Shown one piece after another: positions 11,768-23,200 of a DNA stretch of 64,000 nt (its first letter is position 1; every line of letters starts with the position of its first letter). This DNA comes from Tillandsia leiboldiana (lineage: Eukaryota; Streptophyta; Magnoliopsida; Poales; Bromeliaceae), in the NCBI GenBank assembly GCA_029204045.2, contig CM055062.1, forward strand, positions 4,944,648 to 5,008,647. Direction: 5' to 3'. The notes under the pieces were generated by a model. The model did no database searches, was not told the DNA's origin, and worked only from the letters and a program-made list of their open reading frames with translations. Made by a program: the position numbers and the translations under genes.

Positions 11768-14700
11768 TCCTCCCCCACTAAAGAAAGTTTCGTCCTCGAA
11801 ACTAGCTCAAATCCACCAAGAGTCACAAATACCACGGGTAGGTATCCATCAATAACGCCTCAGCTCCCGAAACACCACTCTCCCGTGATTACTCCCCACC
11901 AACAACAACAACAAGTACGGCATGGCCCGATGTGCAATTCTCTCATCACTCGAGCCAGAAATCGCAACGGGCGTCCCTCGTACTCCAACCAATCACAGAT
12001 CTCTAAAGGGGCAAGTCAAACACAGGCGAGGGATCCAAAAGCAAAACACTCCTGAGCTGAGACGTGAAACAACACAGAGGCTCATCAAGAGCTGGGGGAA
12101 ACAGAATAACCATCCGTGCAACACGCACCAAACCACCTCCTGGTGTCAATCTCAACATGGCGACCCGAAGCATACCACACCATTCATCCAATGAAGAAAA
12201 GAATCCAATAGCTGGGGTCTTCACTCGGTTACTTCCCGATCCAAAATCACCCGAAGTGGCCTACTCAACCACGGGCTATCCTCAAAAGGATCCTCAAGAG
12301 ACACAATCTCATGCCACAATTGGTCACTCAACATGCCAACATAACCCCAACAGACCCACGGTCGAAGTCGATCTCTCAACTAATAAGGACACCCTGACGG
12401 GGACCAAACCGTCAGTGAACGGGACTGAAAACTGCTCAAAAGGCGATCATAAAGCTGATGCCCAAACTCGCGGTCAAAAATCCGAACCAACAACGACAAT
12501 CCGCGAAAATCCCACTCAAGATGCTGAGTAATCAGAACTGATAGCCAAGCAGGCATGGCCTACGCCCAGGTACATCAATCAAAGCTGGAAATAAAAGGCG
12601 TACTGAAAGGCTCAACTGTGGAATCCAAGCTGCCTGCAACACGCGGTACATCCTGCCACAAGACTCATAGGGTTGGACTAATGAAGTGTGGACCGAAGAT
12701 CAACCCACGGTAACTCTACCGCCACAATGGGAGGCATCACTAAAACACACAATTCCATCTCCCAACACTGGAAACACTAGCATTGGCGCTAGTATCAGTC
12801 ACATTATCCATTGGCCATGCTCTTCCGGCACTGCTAAGTCTAAGAAACTCCTCACCTCAAGGATAAATGTCGGTTTCAGCCAAACTTGGATAACCTCCAA
12901 TTGGGCGGATTCCACCGCCGCTCCAAAGGCTAGAATAAGGTGACTCAAGAAGGTATGCTTCTGCAGCTACAACTTGTACCTCAATAACTTGGCATACCGT
13001 TTCATCCACACGGGCATAGTAGCACATCCACAAAGTGCTCCTCGTGCCCCAAGTCACTCTGGGAGGTAAATCAAAATATCCTCGGAAAACACCACTCCCA
13101 GTCCGTCAAGTACAACTGGGACATACAATTCCTCAGATCTTGAAGTCCACAGGGCAGTCGTCATTCCATTGGGCCTCGCTATCAACTCATAATGCCCCCA
13201 CCGTGTCCAAAACGCCATCTAGGTGAAGTCCTCGGCTGTCTAACTCCAAGTGGGTACTCGCATCATACACCAACTGCCGGAGTATAACTCTATCATAAGG
13301 TCCTAGATACCATAAAGGACCCTCACATTCGTGTATCAACGATGTGGCATCACCACTGTATACCAACGGCGTGGCACTAGGTCAAACAGACCCCCTCGAT
13401 CCATCAGATCCTGCAACTGTGCCATCAGCTCTCTCAGCTCTACCGGCGATATCCAATGAGGTGCTATCCAGGGTGGCGCGGTTCCCCGAACCACGTCAAA
13501 CGCAATCTCTATCTCCCTAACCGGCGGCATTACCAACAACTAAGGTGAAATCACACCCGGGATCTCGTGGGCAACAGAGATATCCCCGAGTCCCGGTGCC
13601 GCCGTAAGCACCTCTCACCCTGTCGCCAAAACCTGAGTGCTCTAACAATCCCAACAAGCAAGCCTCATTTTGTCTGCCTTGCCGAAGATCAAAGTCCTCT
13701 CTCGCCGCAGTCAAACATTCTGTGGCATTGTGCCAAACAATCTCAAGCACAGGGTCGAAACACCGAATTGCTACAATTCCCAATAATTCTGCCGGTAACT
13801 CGCGGTCTCGGCCACACTGGACATGATCCAAAAGCCTCATCCACGTGCACAACAACAACAGGAACCTGTACCTCTAGTGCACGTGGTAACAAATCTGCCT
13901 CTAGCCCATGCAAGAGTGGAACATGCTCTAACTCCGACTACTGTGGTGAAATCCCACCTGCGACACTCAATCCACTACCGTGGCGCCCTCCAACTGGGCG
14001 GCACAGATTCATCCGCTCAAAGCAAGTGGTTGTTGCTCAATCTGCCTGAAAATCAGGACTATCACTAGGGAAGCACGACCCCTGTCTCTGATCACATTGA
14101 GGCGACGAATAAGGTCCTCCGCAGATAACGAATCCACGCTACCGCTGTGCCACTCTGATATGAATACTGATGCTGCCATCGGGGTCCACCCGACCTCTGA
14201 CATCTCGGGAACTCGTTATCCAAGAAAAAGAAATTAGACATGCCCCTGCCGGCCGATCTGTCCTCCATCACCCGGCGCCAAGCGCCAAAATCCAGAACTC
14301 ACCTCTGGCGGCAGATCCCTATCCAAAGGAACTGCAATGCCACGCTCCATACATAATGCCTGCTCCAACGAGGCGTCTAAATCTACAATGGAGGGACTGA
14401 ATAACAGAAAGGTGTCCTGGCGCAATCCACTCTCAGTCTCATATATCCTATGCGCCTCGTCCCTCGAATCTGGAGCGCGCAGTTCAACAACTGCATACAC
14501 TCTCTAGCACAGGGAGGCTCTCACCACCAACCACGACTCTGCCTCCAAAGGCTCCAAACTCAATCTTACGAGTCGGGGTGGTTCATCTGCCAAATATGGC
14601 TCAATAGGTCGATCATGTCCCACAGCTCACCAGCTGTCAACCATCCACCCTGCCTCGGTGCCTCGACACTAAACATTGGCACAGAGGGGGCTACTCAGTG

Positions 14701-15175
14701 CTCCGACAACTGTGTCACCAAGACCAGCTGCTCCCTCCGCCGCTGATAAGCCTCTGACAATCCTGTCATCTGGGTCCGGGGTTCTCTGACCTCAATCCGG
14801 GTATCCGGCCCAACACCAACTGCTCAAGCTCAACTGCTATGACAGGATGCACACGGGTCAAAACCCAGCGTCGGGAGACACCGCTCGCCACGACGAAACA
14901 ACAAAACAGCACACAACAACGCTCGACCCAATCCAGCGAAAGTCTAAAGCATGTCACCCGTTCCACAGCATTATGTTGTCTGCAGCCAACATAATCACTT
15001 AGGAGAATAAACATGCCAATCACTCCTCCCGTCCCTTGGGAGAGGTATAAAACTCAATCAGGACTCTCGCTAAAAAAATCACGACTCTCACAAAGTCAAC
15101 CAAGGGTCAAACCATAAGCCTAGGGTTTCTAAGTCCACCATGACCTACAACCTAGGCTCTGATACCACTCTAATC
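11768..15175 (-). pseudogene. Decayed gypsy gag-pol, internal region B
   Basis: Nearly identical to internal A, with the same remnants in the same order: integrase tail at ~11770-12130, RT at ~12860-13230, protease linker at ~13330-13860, Gag at ~14380-14690. A PPT complement is at 11768-11781. It shares the same stops and deletions as internal A, so the decay came before the duplication. True substitutions (for example near 12368, 12537, 12670, 12786 and 12820, each differing from internal A) show it is not simply the same sequence read twice, although two alleles of one locus could also differ this much. Confidence 0.75.
15156..15167 (-). other. Primer-binding site, tRNA-iMet, internal B
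   Basis: The + strand gctctgatacca, 8 nt before LTR-C, is identical in sequence and spacing to the copy at 8028-8039. Confidence 0.9.
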
Positions 15176-16319
15176 TGTCACGCCCCGGGGTCGAAACTGC
15201 GACCCGGGCCCGCCAAACAGATCTGCCACCTATGCCAACCTGCATAAGCGAAGCGTCCTACCTGCAAGAAAAGTACTACAACTAAACAGATATCAGAGCT
15301 ATAAATAAAAATCTGCTATAACTAAAATCAATCACTGTACAACTGGAAATAATACAACAATGTTCGCCTCCCAAAATAATAATAAAACAATATCCTCAAA
15401 TACAAGCTCTGAACTCAAACGGGAGGTAACTCCAATAAATACAACAGTGTACAGTCTCTCAATACAAAATATCCTCACTACAACAGTCTCTCAAAAGAGG
15501 AAAAAGAAACAACTAATCTACTGATGATCTCCTCCGAAGGGGTACCGCTACTCTCCAACGACGGGTAGGGATCTAGCTCGCGACTCCTTCGCCTCGACCA
15601 ACAACCGCAGAATCAGCAACACCCGCTAAGACTGCAAAACAAAGGAGAGGAAGGAAAAGGGGGGGAAACCCCCAATGGGTGTGAGAACTACACCAAAAAG
15701 GGAGTTCTCAGTGGGTACCACCGCCAGACCCGACGGTCTGCCCACCAAGTCCTCAAGAGACAAAAACTAACCCGAGTCATAAGACTGAAATGAGTAAACT
15801 GGAGACTCTCAATAGCTACCATGCCCCTATCTAAAGGCAAAAGGGGGAGAACCAAACAGTGGTATGCAACCACTAGCACATGAAGTGCACAATCGACCCA
15901 ATCGAGCTGACTGCCACATCTGGTCCAGTCAAACCTGCGCCCACCTACAACCACCTCCCGCTGACGGGCAGGAATTACGTAGGGCGTCCAAACGGTCTAA
16001 CTCGCTATCGAGTAGTGGCTCATGCAGGCTATGGTCAAAATCCACGCTCTCTCTCAGAACGGATAGAATCATGAAGCTCAACCTCTCACACAGCGGTCAA
16101 AGTACTCTCAACGACACGGAACCACCGTCAATCAGACGGCTCTCAATAATACTAGCACTGATCTAAACTCAACTACCAGTCTGCACTCGGCCCCCAGGCA
16201 CGAGTGTAACAATAAAAGTATTTGACTGAGATAAACCCAATCGAATGAACCGGTATAAAACCCGGTACTGCCTGCTCTGTCACCAATCTCCCGAACTCAG
16301 TATCTCCACTGTCCAAATG

Positions 16320-16403
16320 ACCGGAACCCAACACGGTCTGACCGGCACCCGACACGGTCTGACCGGAACCCAACACGGTCTGACCGGAACCCAACACGGT
16401 CTG
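16320..16403. repeat. 21-bp tandem repeat, 4 copies, inside LTR-C
   Basis: The same four-copy array as 1688-1771, including the two changes in copy two. Confidence 0.9.
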
Positions 16404-18335
16404 AAGCCTACTCCGGAGCGGCACTCGAGGGGAGCTACCCACACGAGTAAAGCATCTCTGTCACCAATATCACCAGTATCTCTAAATAGCAGGACTTTGA
16501 TCATCAATCTGATCAAAGTGGAAAAACTCAACCACCAAGGAAAGACCCGACCTCAATCGGATGCAACAGAACGATAAGTGGGAAACTCCATCCACTAAAG
16601 AAACTGATACCCAATCAGGTGCGTAGAGAAACATCCGGTCAACCGCCCAATATCCGCGGTTGCCGCAAAGCCCCACAACTAAGCCAACCTGTCCCAGACA
16701 CGAAGTCCTGACTACCCTATCCAGACCCCTGCTCGAACCCGAGCAACACTGACCACTTGACTAGCAAAGGCGGAGAAAGGAAAAGCATGGTTTCTCCTAA
16801 GTCAAGTTCCCATAAGTAGTGCAGCAGTAAAAGATGGCCTAACTACATGACCATACAAGCATGCAAATGTCCTCAAGGAAATAAAGGGGGGGTAAAGCAT
16901 AATAATAGATCCATTAGGAATAAACAACATGCCGGAATCCCAAAAACTAGACCTGTCCACAATCCAGGGTCCAGCAACAGAATGATCATAATAACTCCTC
17001 AGAGTACAAATCCGCACATAGCTACGACATCCTGTCCCAAAGCATAAATCAACCACATGAAAGGCTATGTGCTAAAATGGCATGTTACATAATCCCATAG
17101 GGTAACATTATCCTAGGTAAGCTTACACTAATCATCACATAGATGTCCAAGTCATGCAAGTCCTCAGTATACCTCATAAATACTATTCTTGCAATCATTT
17201 ATACAAATATCATTATCAAGCTTACCTACTTACCAACATAAACCATGTACCCTAAACATGCATGCATCAGTCATAGAGGGGTGACATCCCCACAAGTGCA
17301 CTTATATTTGCCACAACATACTCATTGCCTTAAACAGTTACTGATATTAAGCTTACCCACCTGAAGCGCTTAAACCAAGGCAAACCTGAAGTCGGTGAAG
17401 TGTGCAGACGCTCACAGTCCAAATTCTGCCGAAACTGCATCCTCGGTGCACGTCGCGAAAGCCTCGACTCCCAACAGCTGAAAGTACCCCTAAATCAAAG
17501 TCTGCAGATCCAACGGGTCCAGCAACACTTGCAAACACCCCTGGGTACAACAATAAGGCCCAACATTACACTTTAATTCCAAAATTAACCAAGTATACAC
17601 AGTCTGAAAATCAGTCCCAAAGCCGTGCTTATTTCACCTGCCGAAAGTGCCCAGAAAAATCCAATAAAAATACCACAGCAATCCTCGCGTCGATACCTTC
17701 GAAACGAGTACCCGCACGTCCAATTCCGAGCCCCGTAGGCCGAGTTACAAATTCCACAGTACAGGTGCGCAAAACCACACAGCAACATAACTGTAATTCC
17801 ATTTACAGATAAGGGGAAGAACATATACCTTCGGGCAAAACTCAGAAAATTCCAATAAAAATACTGTGATATTCCTTGCGCCGAGTAGATGAAAAAAGTG
17901 TACAAGCACGTCGTCAAACGATGCCCGGTTGCGGAGATAACGCCGAAAGACCAAGCCGCTGTCCAAATCCCCTTCACAGAAATGGGGTCACAGTAAGCTC
18001 GAACAAACACCTCGAAAAGCGCGAAATGAGGGAAAGTTGAAAATACCAAGATCGTAGATCTGTCCGTCGCGAATCCAGCGGCGAAGAAATCACTCGAAAA
18101 GGTGGTCGGAGTAGGCCGGGGGAGCTCACGCACCGAAACGCGACGAAGGGGGACCCAAAAAGGACGAGCGTCGCGCCGCGCCGTAAAAATGGAAACCTCG
18201 ATAAGCGTGCCACCAAAAATCCCAAAACTTTGCAGAAGGATGCAGCCAAACTCGGTGATCATCTTTGCTGAAGGCACCCAGGCGAGAGGAGGCTCGGAAA
18301 TAGCGAAAAAAGGGGAAAGAATGAGGCTCGGATCG

Positions 18336-18343
18336 CTTTTATA
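18336..18343 (-). promoter_or_regulatory. TATA box of LTR-C
   Basis: cttttata on the + strand, TATAAAAG on the minus strand. This is the copy placed to transcribe the whole composite. Confidence 0.7.
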
Positions 18344-18684
18344 GGCTGCAGAAACAATTGAAGAAATACCGGATAGGTCCCAATTTCCGGGCGCAGGGGA
18401 CTTTCGGGCGCGCACTGTAGCAGCCCGAAATCCCCAGGCGCGCGCACTGTAGCAGCCCGAATCCTCCCTGGGCCTCCACGTCGCCCGCCAAACAGGCGAC
18501 AGCAACCCCCGCCGCTCCCCGCGCGACACGTGGCGCCCCCCAGACGGCGACACGTGGCCGCCCCACGCGCGGGAACAGCCCGACAACGCACCCACGTGCG
18601 CTCTGCGCCCGCCGCCTGCGCCTCTGCACGCACGCTTCCCGAGGCGCCCACAGGTGCACCGTGGACTGAGTGCACGTGGACCGG

Positions 18685-18785
18685 CCAACCGGTGTGCGCC
18701 ACGTGTCCCCCCACCGGTCCACCGTACACCCGCCTTTCCCGTGGACCGCGCCCGCTGCGCCGGCCCAACCGGGAACCGCCACGTG
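18685..18785 (-). promoter_or_regulatory. Two CCAAC-N7-CGCCACGTG promoter modules, LTR-C
   Basis: The modules are at 18685-18705 and 18765-18785, again 80 bp apart, identical in layout to LTR-A and upstream of the TATA at 18336-18343 on the minus strand. Confidence 0.6.
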
Positions 18786-19274
18786 GCCCGCGACCGGTGC
18801 ACGCCTCCGCGGTGGACCGCGCACCCGCCCGAGCCTGCTCCGCCGCGCTCCGCCGCTGCCCGCCGCCGCGCGCCGCCGCCGCCGGTGCCGGAACAGTAAC
18901 CTTGCCTCGAAAAACGTGCCGAATCATCCGGACTCCGGAAAAAGCAAGTGAATAGTCCATTTTCATCGTTTTCGCGCGCTGAATCCAAATCCGAAGTCCA
19001 TTTTGCCAAATTCCAACTCTAAAAATTGCCGAAGTTATCCGGGAAGATGTTCCTTGATCCAAACTTCGCGCTGAGTCCAATTTTAATATCCATGGCGCGC
19101 GAAACCACTTCTGGAGCTCCGACGGAGTCCACCGATCACCCACGTGATCCATTTAACACACTGAGCCCAACACTAATGTCCAATTGGGGCACAAATCCCA
19201 CCAACACGCCACATAGGCCTCCGGAAGCTGTAGATGAAATAGTGCTCCATAAGTGGGAGTTTCGGGTCTTCACA

Positions 19275-19279
19275 TCGGC
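19275..19279. repeat. Target-site duplication, right copy (tcggc)
   Basis: Matches 537-541. Removing 542-19279 would rejoin the Sirevirus-like flank. Confidence 0.85.
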
Positions 19280-20264
19280 TACCCGCAGAGAATACCTGCG
19301 TTCGGGATCCGGATCGGCTTGTCCAATCCGGATCGGCTCCAACTTTTTCTTCAGAAAAATTCAAAAAAATTCTAGAGAATCCAGAAAAAGATTGTAAGCA
19401 CTTTTGTGTATCAACTTTAAATGAAAATCATCGTTTCATACAACAAGAAATAGATTATGCCAAATCTATCAATAACATCCAACAAATGAAACGTAAATTT
19501 ATAAAAATTAAATCCCTTAAAGTTGAACAACTTCAATCACATCTAACATGATCTTATGAGTAATACCTTTATCAAATCATCAATTTGGTAAAGAAAATGA
19601 AATACCAAGATCAATAGATGTCTGAAATGCGAGATAAGTTAGATAATATATCTAGTCAATTTATTGAAGAGAGTGGCTCTTTGAGCATCTTTCATTAAAA
19701 TTCCTACCTTATACCAACCTTGAAATTTTGACAGAGTCAAGTATTTCAACATGCATTTTATTTAATCAAACTTGAAAAACCTTGCTTGGTATACATGTGG
19801 TAGCTGCACACAGTACTCGGACGACCGAGGTGGTAGCTCTTTCCTCCATGTGGTGGTAGTTTTCACACTCCTCATTGGGATGTAACTCTTTCCACATCTT
19901 TTGAGCATATTTCTTTGACTCCCCCTCAATTGGCTATCAATTATTTAAGATATAAAGTATTCAACCAAATATTGATCTCGATTTCATACTCGACTAAATA
20001 GTCAAATAAGATAAAAACTATACCAAGAGATCATTGAGAGAGAAATTGACTTTGATCAAAACAAAGATGATTTAATTCACATAAATGATCATTGCATCAA
20101 ATGAATTATTATGATATCCAAAGCATAATAAATTTCTAAACATATAAAAGGATGCAGTTAAAGTCAATAAAACTAATGCTCAATTAATGTTCTATGTCTA
20201 AGCATAGATAATGAACAAAAACACAAAAATAAAACCTAACCTAAACAAGAGTTTCAAAAAGAGG
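19280..20264 (-). repeat. Sirevirus 3' LTR edge and untranslated region downstream of pol
   Basis: Non-coding sequence between the gypsy cluster and the stop of the copia pol ORF. 19280-19340 continues the palindrome-bearing LTR of the left flank. Somewhere between ~19477 and ~19916 should lie the start of the 3' LTR; candidate + strand ends are aataaca (19477) and tccaaca (19484), but no junction is certain. 19790-19880 has a loose repeat around tggtagct and tggtggtag. 19934-20264 is AT-rich with nothing recognisable. Confidence 0.45.
19917..19929 (-). other. Polypurine tract of the Sirevirus-type copia element
   Basis: gactccccctcaa on the + strand reads TTGAGGGGGAGTC on the minus strand, a typical copia/Sirevirus polypurine sequence, ~340 nt downstream of the pol stop. 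Sireviruses often carry such tracts well before the LTR. Confidence 0.55.
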
Positions 20265-23200
20265 TTATTTCAAGGAAAGCATTCCAATTGCTTTACGCAA
20301 ATGAATAAAACGTTTTTGATCCAAAGGTTTTGTTAAAATATCAGCTAATTGATCTTCAGTTGAAATGTAGGAAATTTGAAGAATATTTGATTCAACTAGC
20401 TCTCTAAGAAAATGATATCTAAGTTCAATGTGTTTTGTTCTTGAGTGCAACACAGGATTTTTTGAAATGTTTATAGCACTAGTGTTGTCACATAAAACAG
20501 TTACCGAAGTTGCTGAAATCCGGAAGTCGCTCAACACGCTTTTCATCCAAATGAGTTGAGTTGAACAACTACCCGCTGAGATATATTCCGCTTCGGCAGT
20601 CGAGAGTGCAATGCAGTTTTGCTTTTTACTATGCCATGCAACAAGACAATGGCCAAGATAAAAACATGCACCACTCGTACTTTTCCGATCATCCACTGAT
20701 CCTGCCAAATCGGCATCTGAATATCCTATAATGTCAAGACTTGTTCCCATAGGATACCAAATTCTGAAGTTTACAGTTCCTTTGACGTACCGGATGATCC
20801 GTTTCACCGCTTTCAGGTGATCCTCCTTTGGTGCTGACTGATATCTCGCACAGATCCCAGCACTAAAGGATATGTCCGGGCGACTAGCTGTGAGGTAGAG
20901 TAGACTTCTAATCATACTTCGATAGAGTTTCTCGTCTACACTATCACTAAGAGATTCACTTCCTAATCCCTTATTGCTAGTTCCCATAGGAGTAGGAAAA
21001 TCTTTAGAATCTTCTAATCCGAATTTCTTTACCAACTCCTTTGCATACTTGGATTGACACAGATGGATGCCTTCACCATTTTGTTTCACTTGCAATCCAA
21101 GAAAGTATGTCAGTTCGCCCATCATAGACATCTCAAATTCGCTTTCCATGGTTTTTGCGAATTTAGAAGCATCATTATCCTTTGTTGCTCCAAATATAAT
21201 GTCATCGACATAGATTTGCGCAACAATGAAGTTATTTTGATAATGCTTCACAAAGAGAGTCCTGTCTGCTCCCCCTCGAGTATAGCCCTTCTCCAAAAGG
21301 TGCTTTGTCAATCTTTCGTACCACGCTCGTGGTGCTTGTTTTAAACCGTAAAGAGCCTTTTTCAAACGAAAAATATGGTTAGGTAGTTTACAGTCTACAA
21401 AACCTTTCGGTTGAGCCACATAAACTTCCTCATTTAAAAACCCATTTAAAAACGCGCTCTTAACGTCCATTTGAAAGAGTTTTATTTTAAAGTGACAAGC
21501 AATAGCGAATAAGATACGAATGGACTCGAGTCTAGCTACAGGGGCGAACGTTTCATCAAAGTCTATACCTTCTATTTGAGAGTAGCCTTGAGCAACTAAA
21601 CATGCTTTGTTCCTGATGATGGTACCATCCTCATTTTTCTTGTTCTTGAAAATCCATTTAGTACCGATCACATTGCGTTGCTTCGGAGGCGTCGTTAATT
21701 CCCAGACTTTGTTTCGTTCAAACAGATGGAGCTCTTCCTGCATTGCTTCAATCCAGTAATCATCCTGAAGAGCTTCATCGACGTTCTTTGGTTCGATCAT
21801 GGAAACGTAACAAGCGAATCCACAAACCAACTGTCTCCGAGTTTTGACTCCCTCTCGTGGGTCTCCAATAATGTTTGATTCAGGATGATCCTTGGAGATG
21901 CGTAACGTTTGAGGTAATGGAGTACTCGAAGGTACATGAGATGATTCCTGCACATCAGATAAACTTGAAGAACCATTAGATGCATCATTAATATTGGAAG
22001 TATTATCATGAGAAGATGCATTTACAGGAGTATCATCATCAAGAGAGATATCAGGGGTAGATTTATCAGATGCAAAGTGGAAAGCTTCATCTACTTTAAC
22101 ATTTATGGATTCTACAATCGTTTTAGATTCCAAGTTAAATACCCGATATGCTCTACTATTTGTAGAATAACCCAAGAAAATCCCTTCGTCACTTCGAGAG
22201 TCAAATTTTCTAAGATTTTCGCTGTCATGTAAAATGTAGCATCGACTCCCAAAGATACGAAAATATTTGATGTTTGGTTTTCTACAAAACCATAGTTCAT
22301 ATGGTGTATTTAAAGTTTCCGGGCGTAAATAAACTCGATTAATAACATAGATTGCAGTGTTCACAGCTTCAGCCCAAAAATATAACGGTAAATTCCGGCT
22401 ATGAAGCATAACACGTGCCATCTCTTGTACGACCCTATTTTTGCGCTCGACTACACCATTCTGTTGAGGTGTATAGGGTGCTGAGAATTCATATTTAATG
22501 CAATTGGAAGTGCAAAAATCAATGAATTTAGAATTTATGAATTCTCCACCTCTATCACTTATAACACGAATGATCTTTTCATTCTTTTCAATCATAATAC
22601 GAAGGCAAATCTCGTGAAAAGAATCAAAAGTATCAGCTTTCTCTTTTAAAAATGCTACCCATGAGTATCTAGAGAAATCATCAACCAATAAAAAAATATA
22701 CCATTTACCTCCCAAGGATGGTTGACGTGTAGGCCCCATAAGATCCATATGCAATAATTCTAAGGGCCGATTAGTACCAACGTGGTTCAAGTTCTTGTGT
22801 GCAGTCCTGGATTGTTTTCCCTTTTGACAACCACCACACACAATGTTTTGTTTAAGTGAAAGTTTTGGAACCCCCTTGACCACGTCTTTGTTTGAAATTC
22901 TAGCAAGTTCCTTAAAATTTATGTGACCTAGCCTTTCATGCCAAAGTGTTTCATTATTCAAAGAGGCTAAGTTATAATTTTCAGAAATTTTATTGGGAAC
23001 AACATAACAATTGTTTTCAGATCTAACCCCCTTTAAAAAGAAAACATGATACTTATCAGTTACAATGCATTCAACAGATGAAAAATTAACTGAAAAACCA
23101 TTGTCACAAAGTTGACTGATACTTATGAGGTTAGTCTTAAGGCCATCAACAAATAACACATTATTCAGAATCGGGCCATCTGGAATAGCTACTGTTCCTT

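Larger units (their letters stand above)
542..19274 (-). mobile_element. Composite Ty3/gypsy element: three LTRs, two internal regions, one target duplication
   Basis: The order on the + strand is LTR-A (542-4641), internal A (4642-8047), LTR-B (8048-11767, with an N gap), internal B (11768-15175), LTR-C (15176-19274). All LTRs begin TGTCACGCCCC and end CTTCACA on the + strand. Each internal region starts with a pyrimidine-rich PPT complement and ends with an initiator-Met primer-site complement, so the element reads on the minus strand. Only the outer ends carry the tcggc duplication. This is what unequal recombination between LTRs of one insertion or its sister copy would give. Because a gap lies inside LTR-B, a misassembly of two haplotypes is an alternative. 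Both internal regions are coding-dead. Confidence 0.85.
15176..19274 (-). repeat. Gypsy LTR-C (5' LTR side), 4.1 kb
   Basis: A 4099-bp LTR, TG...CA, almost the same length as LTR-A. As the LTR next to the primer site at the right end of a minus-strand element, it is the outer 5' LTR that would drive transcription. It ends at 19274 directly before the tcggc duplication. Promoter layout is the same as LTR-A. Confidence 0.9.
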
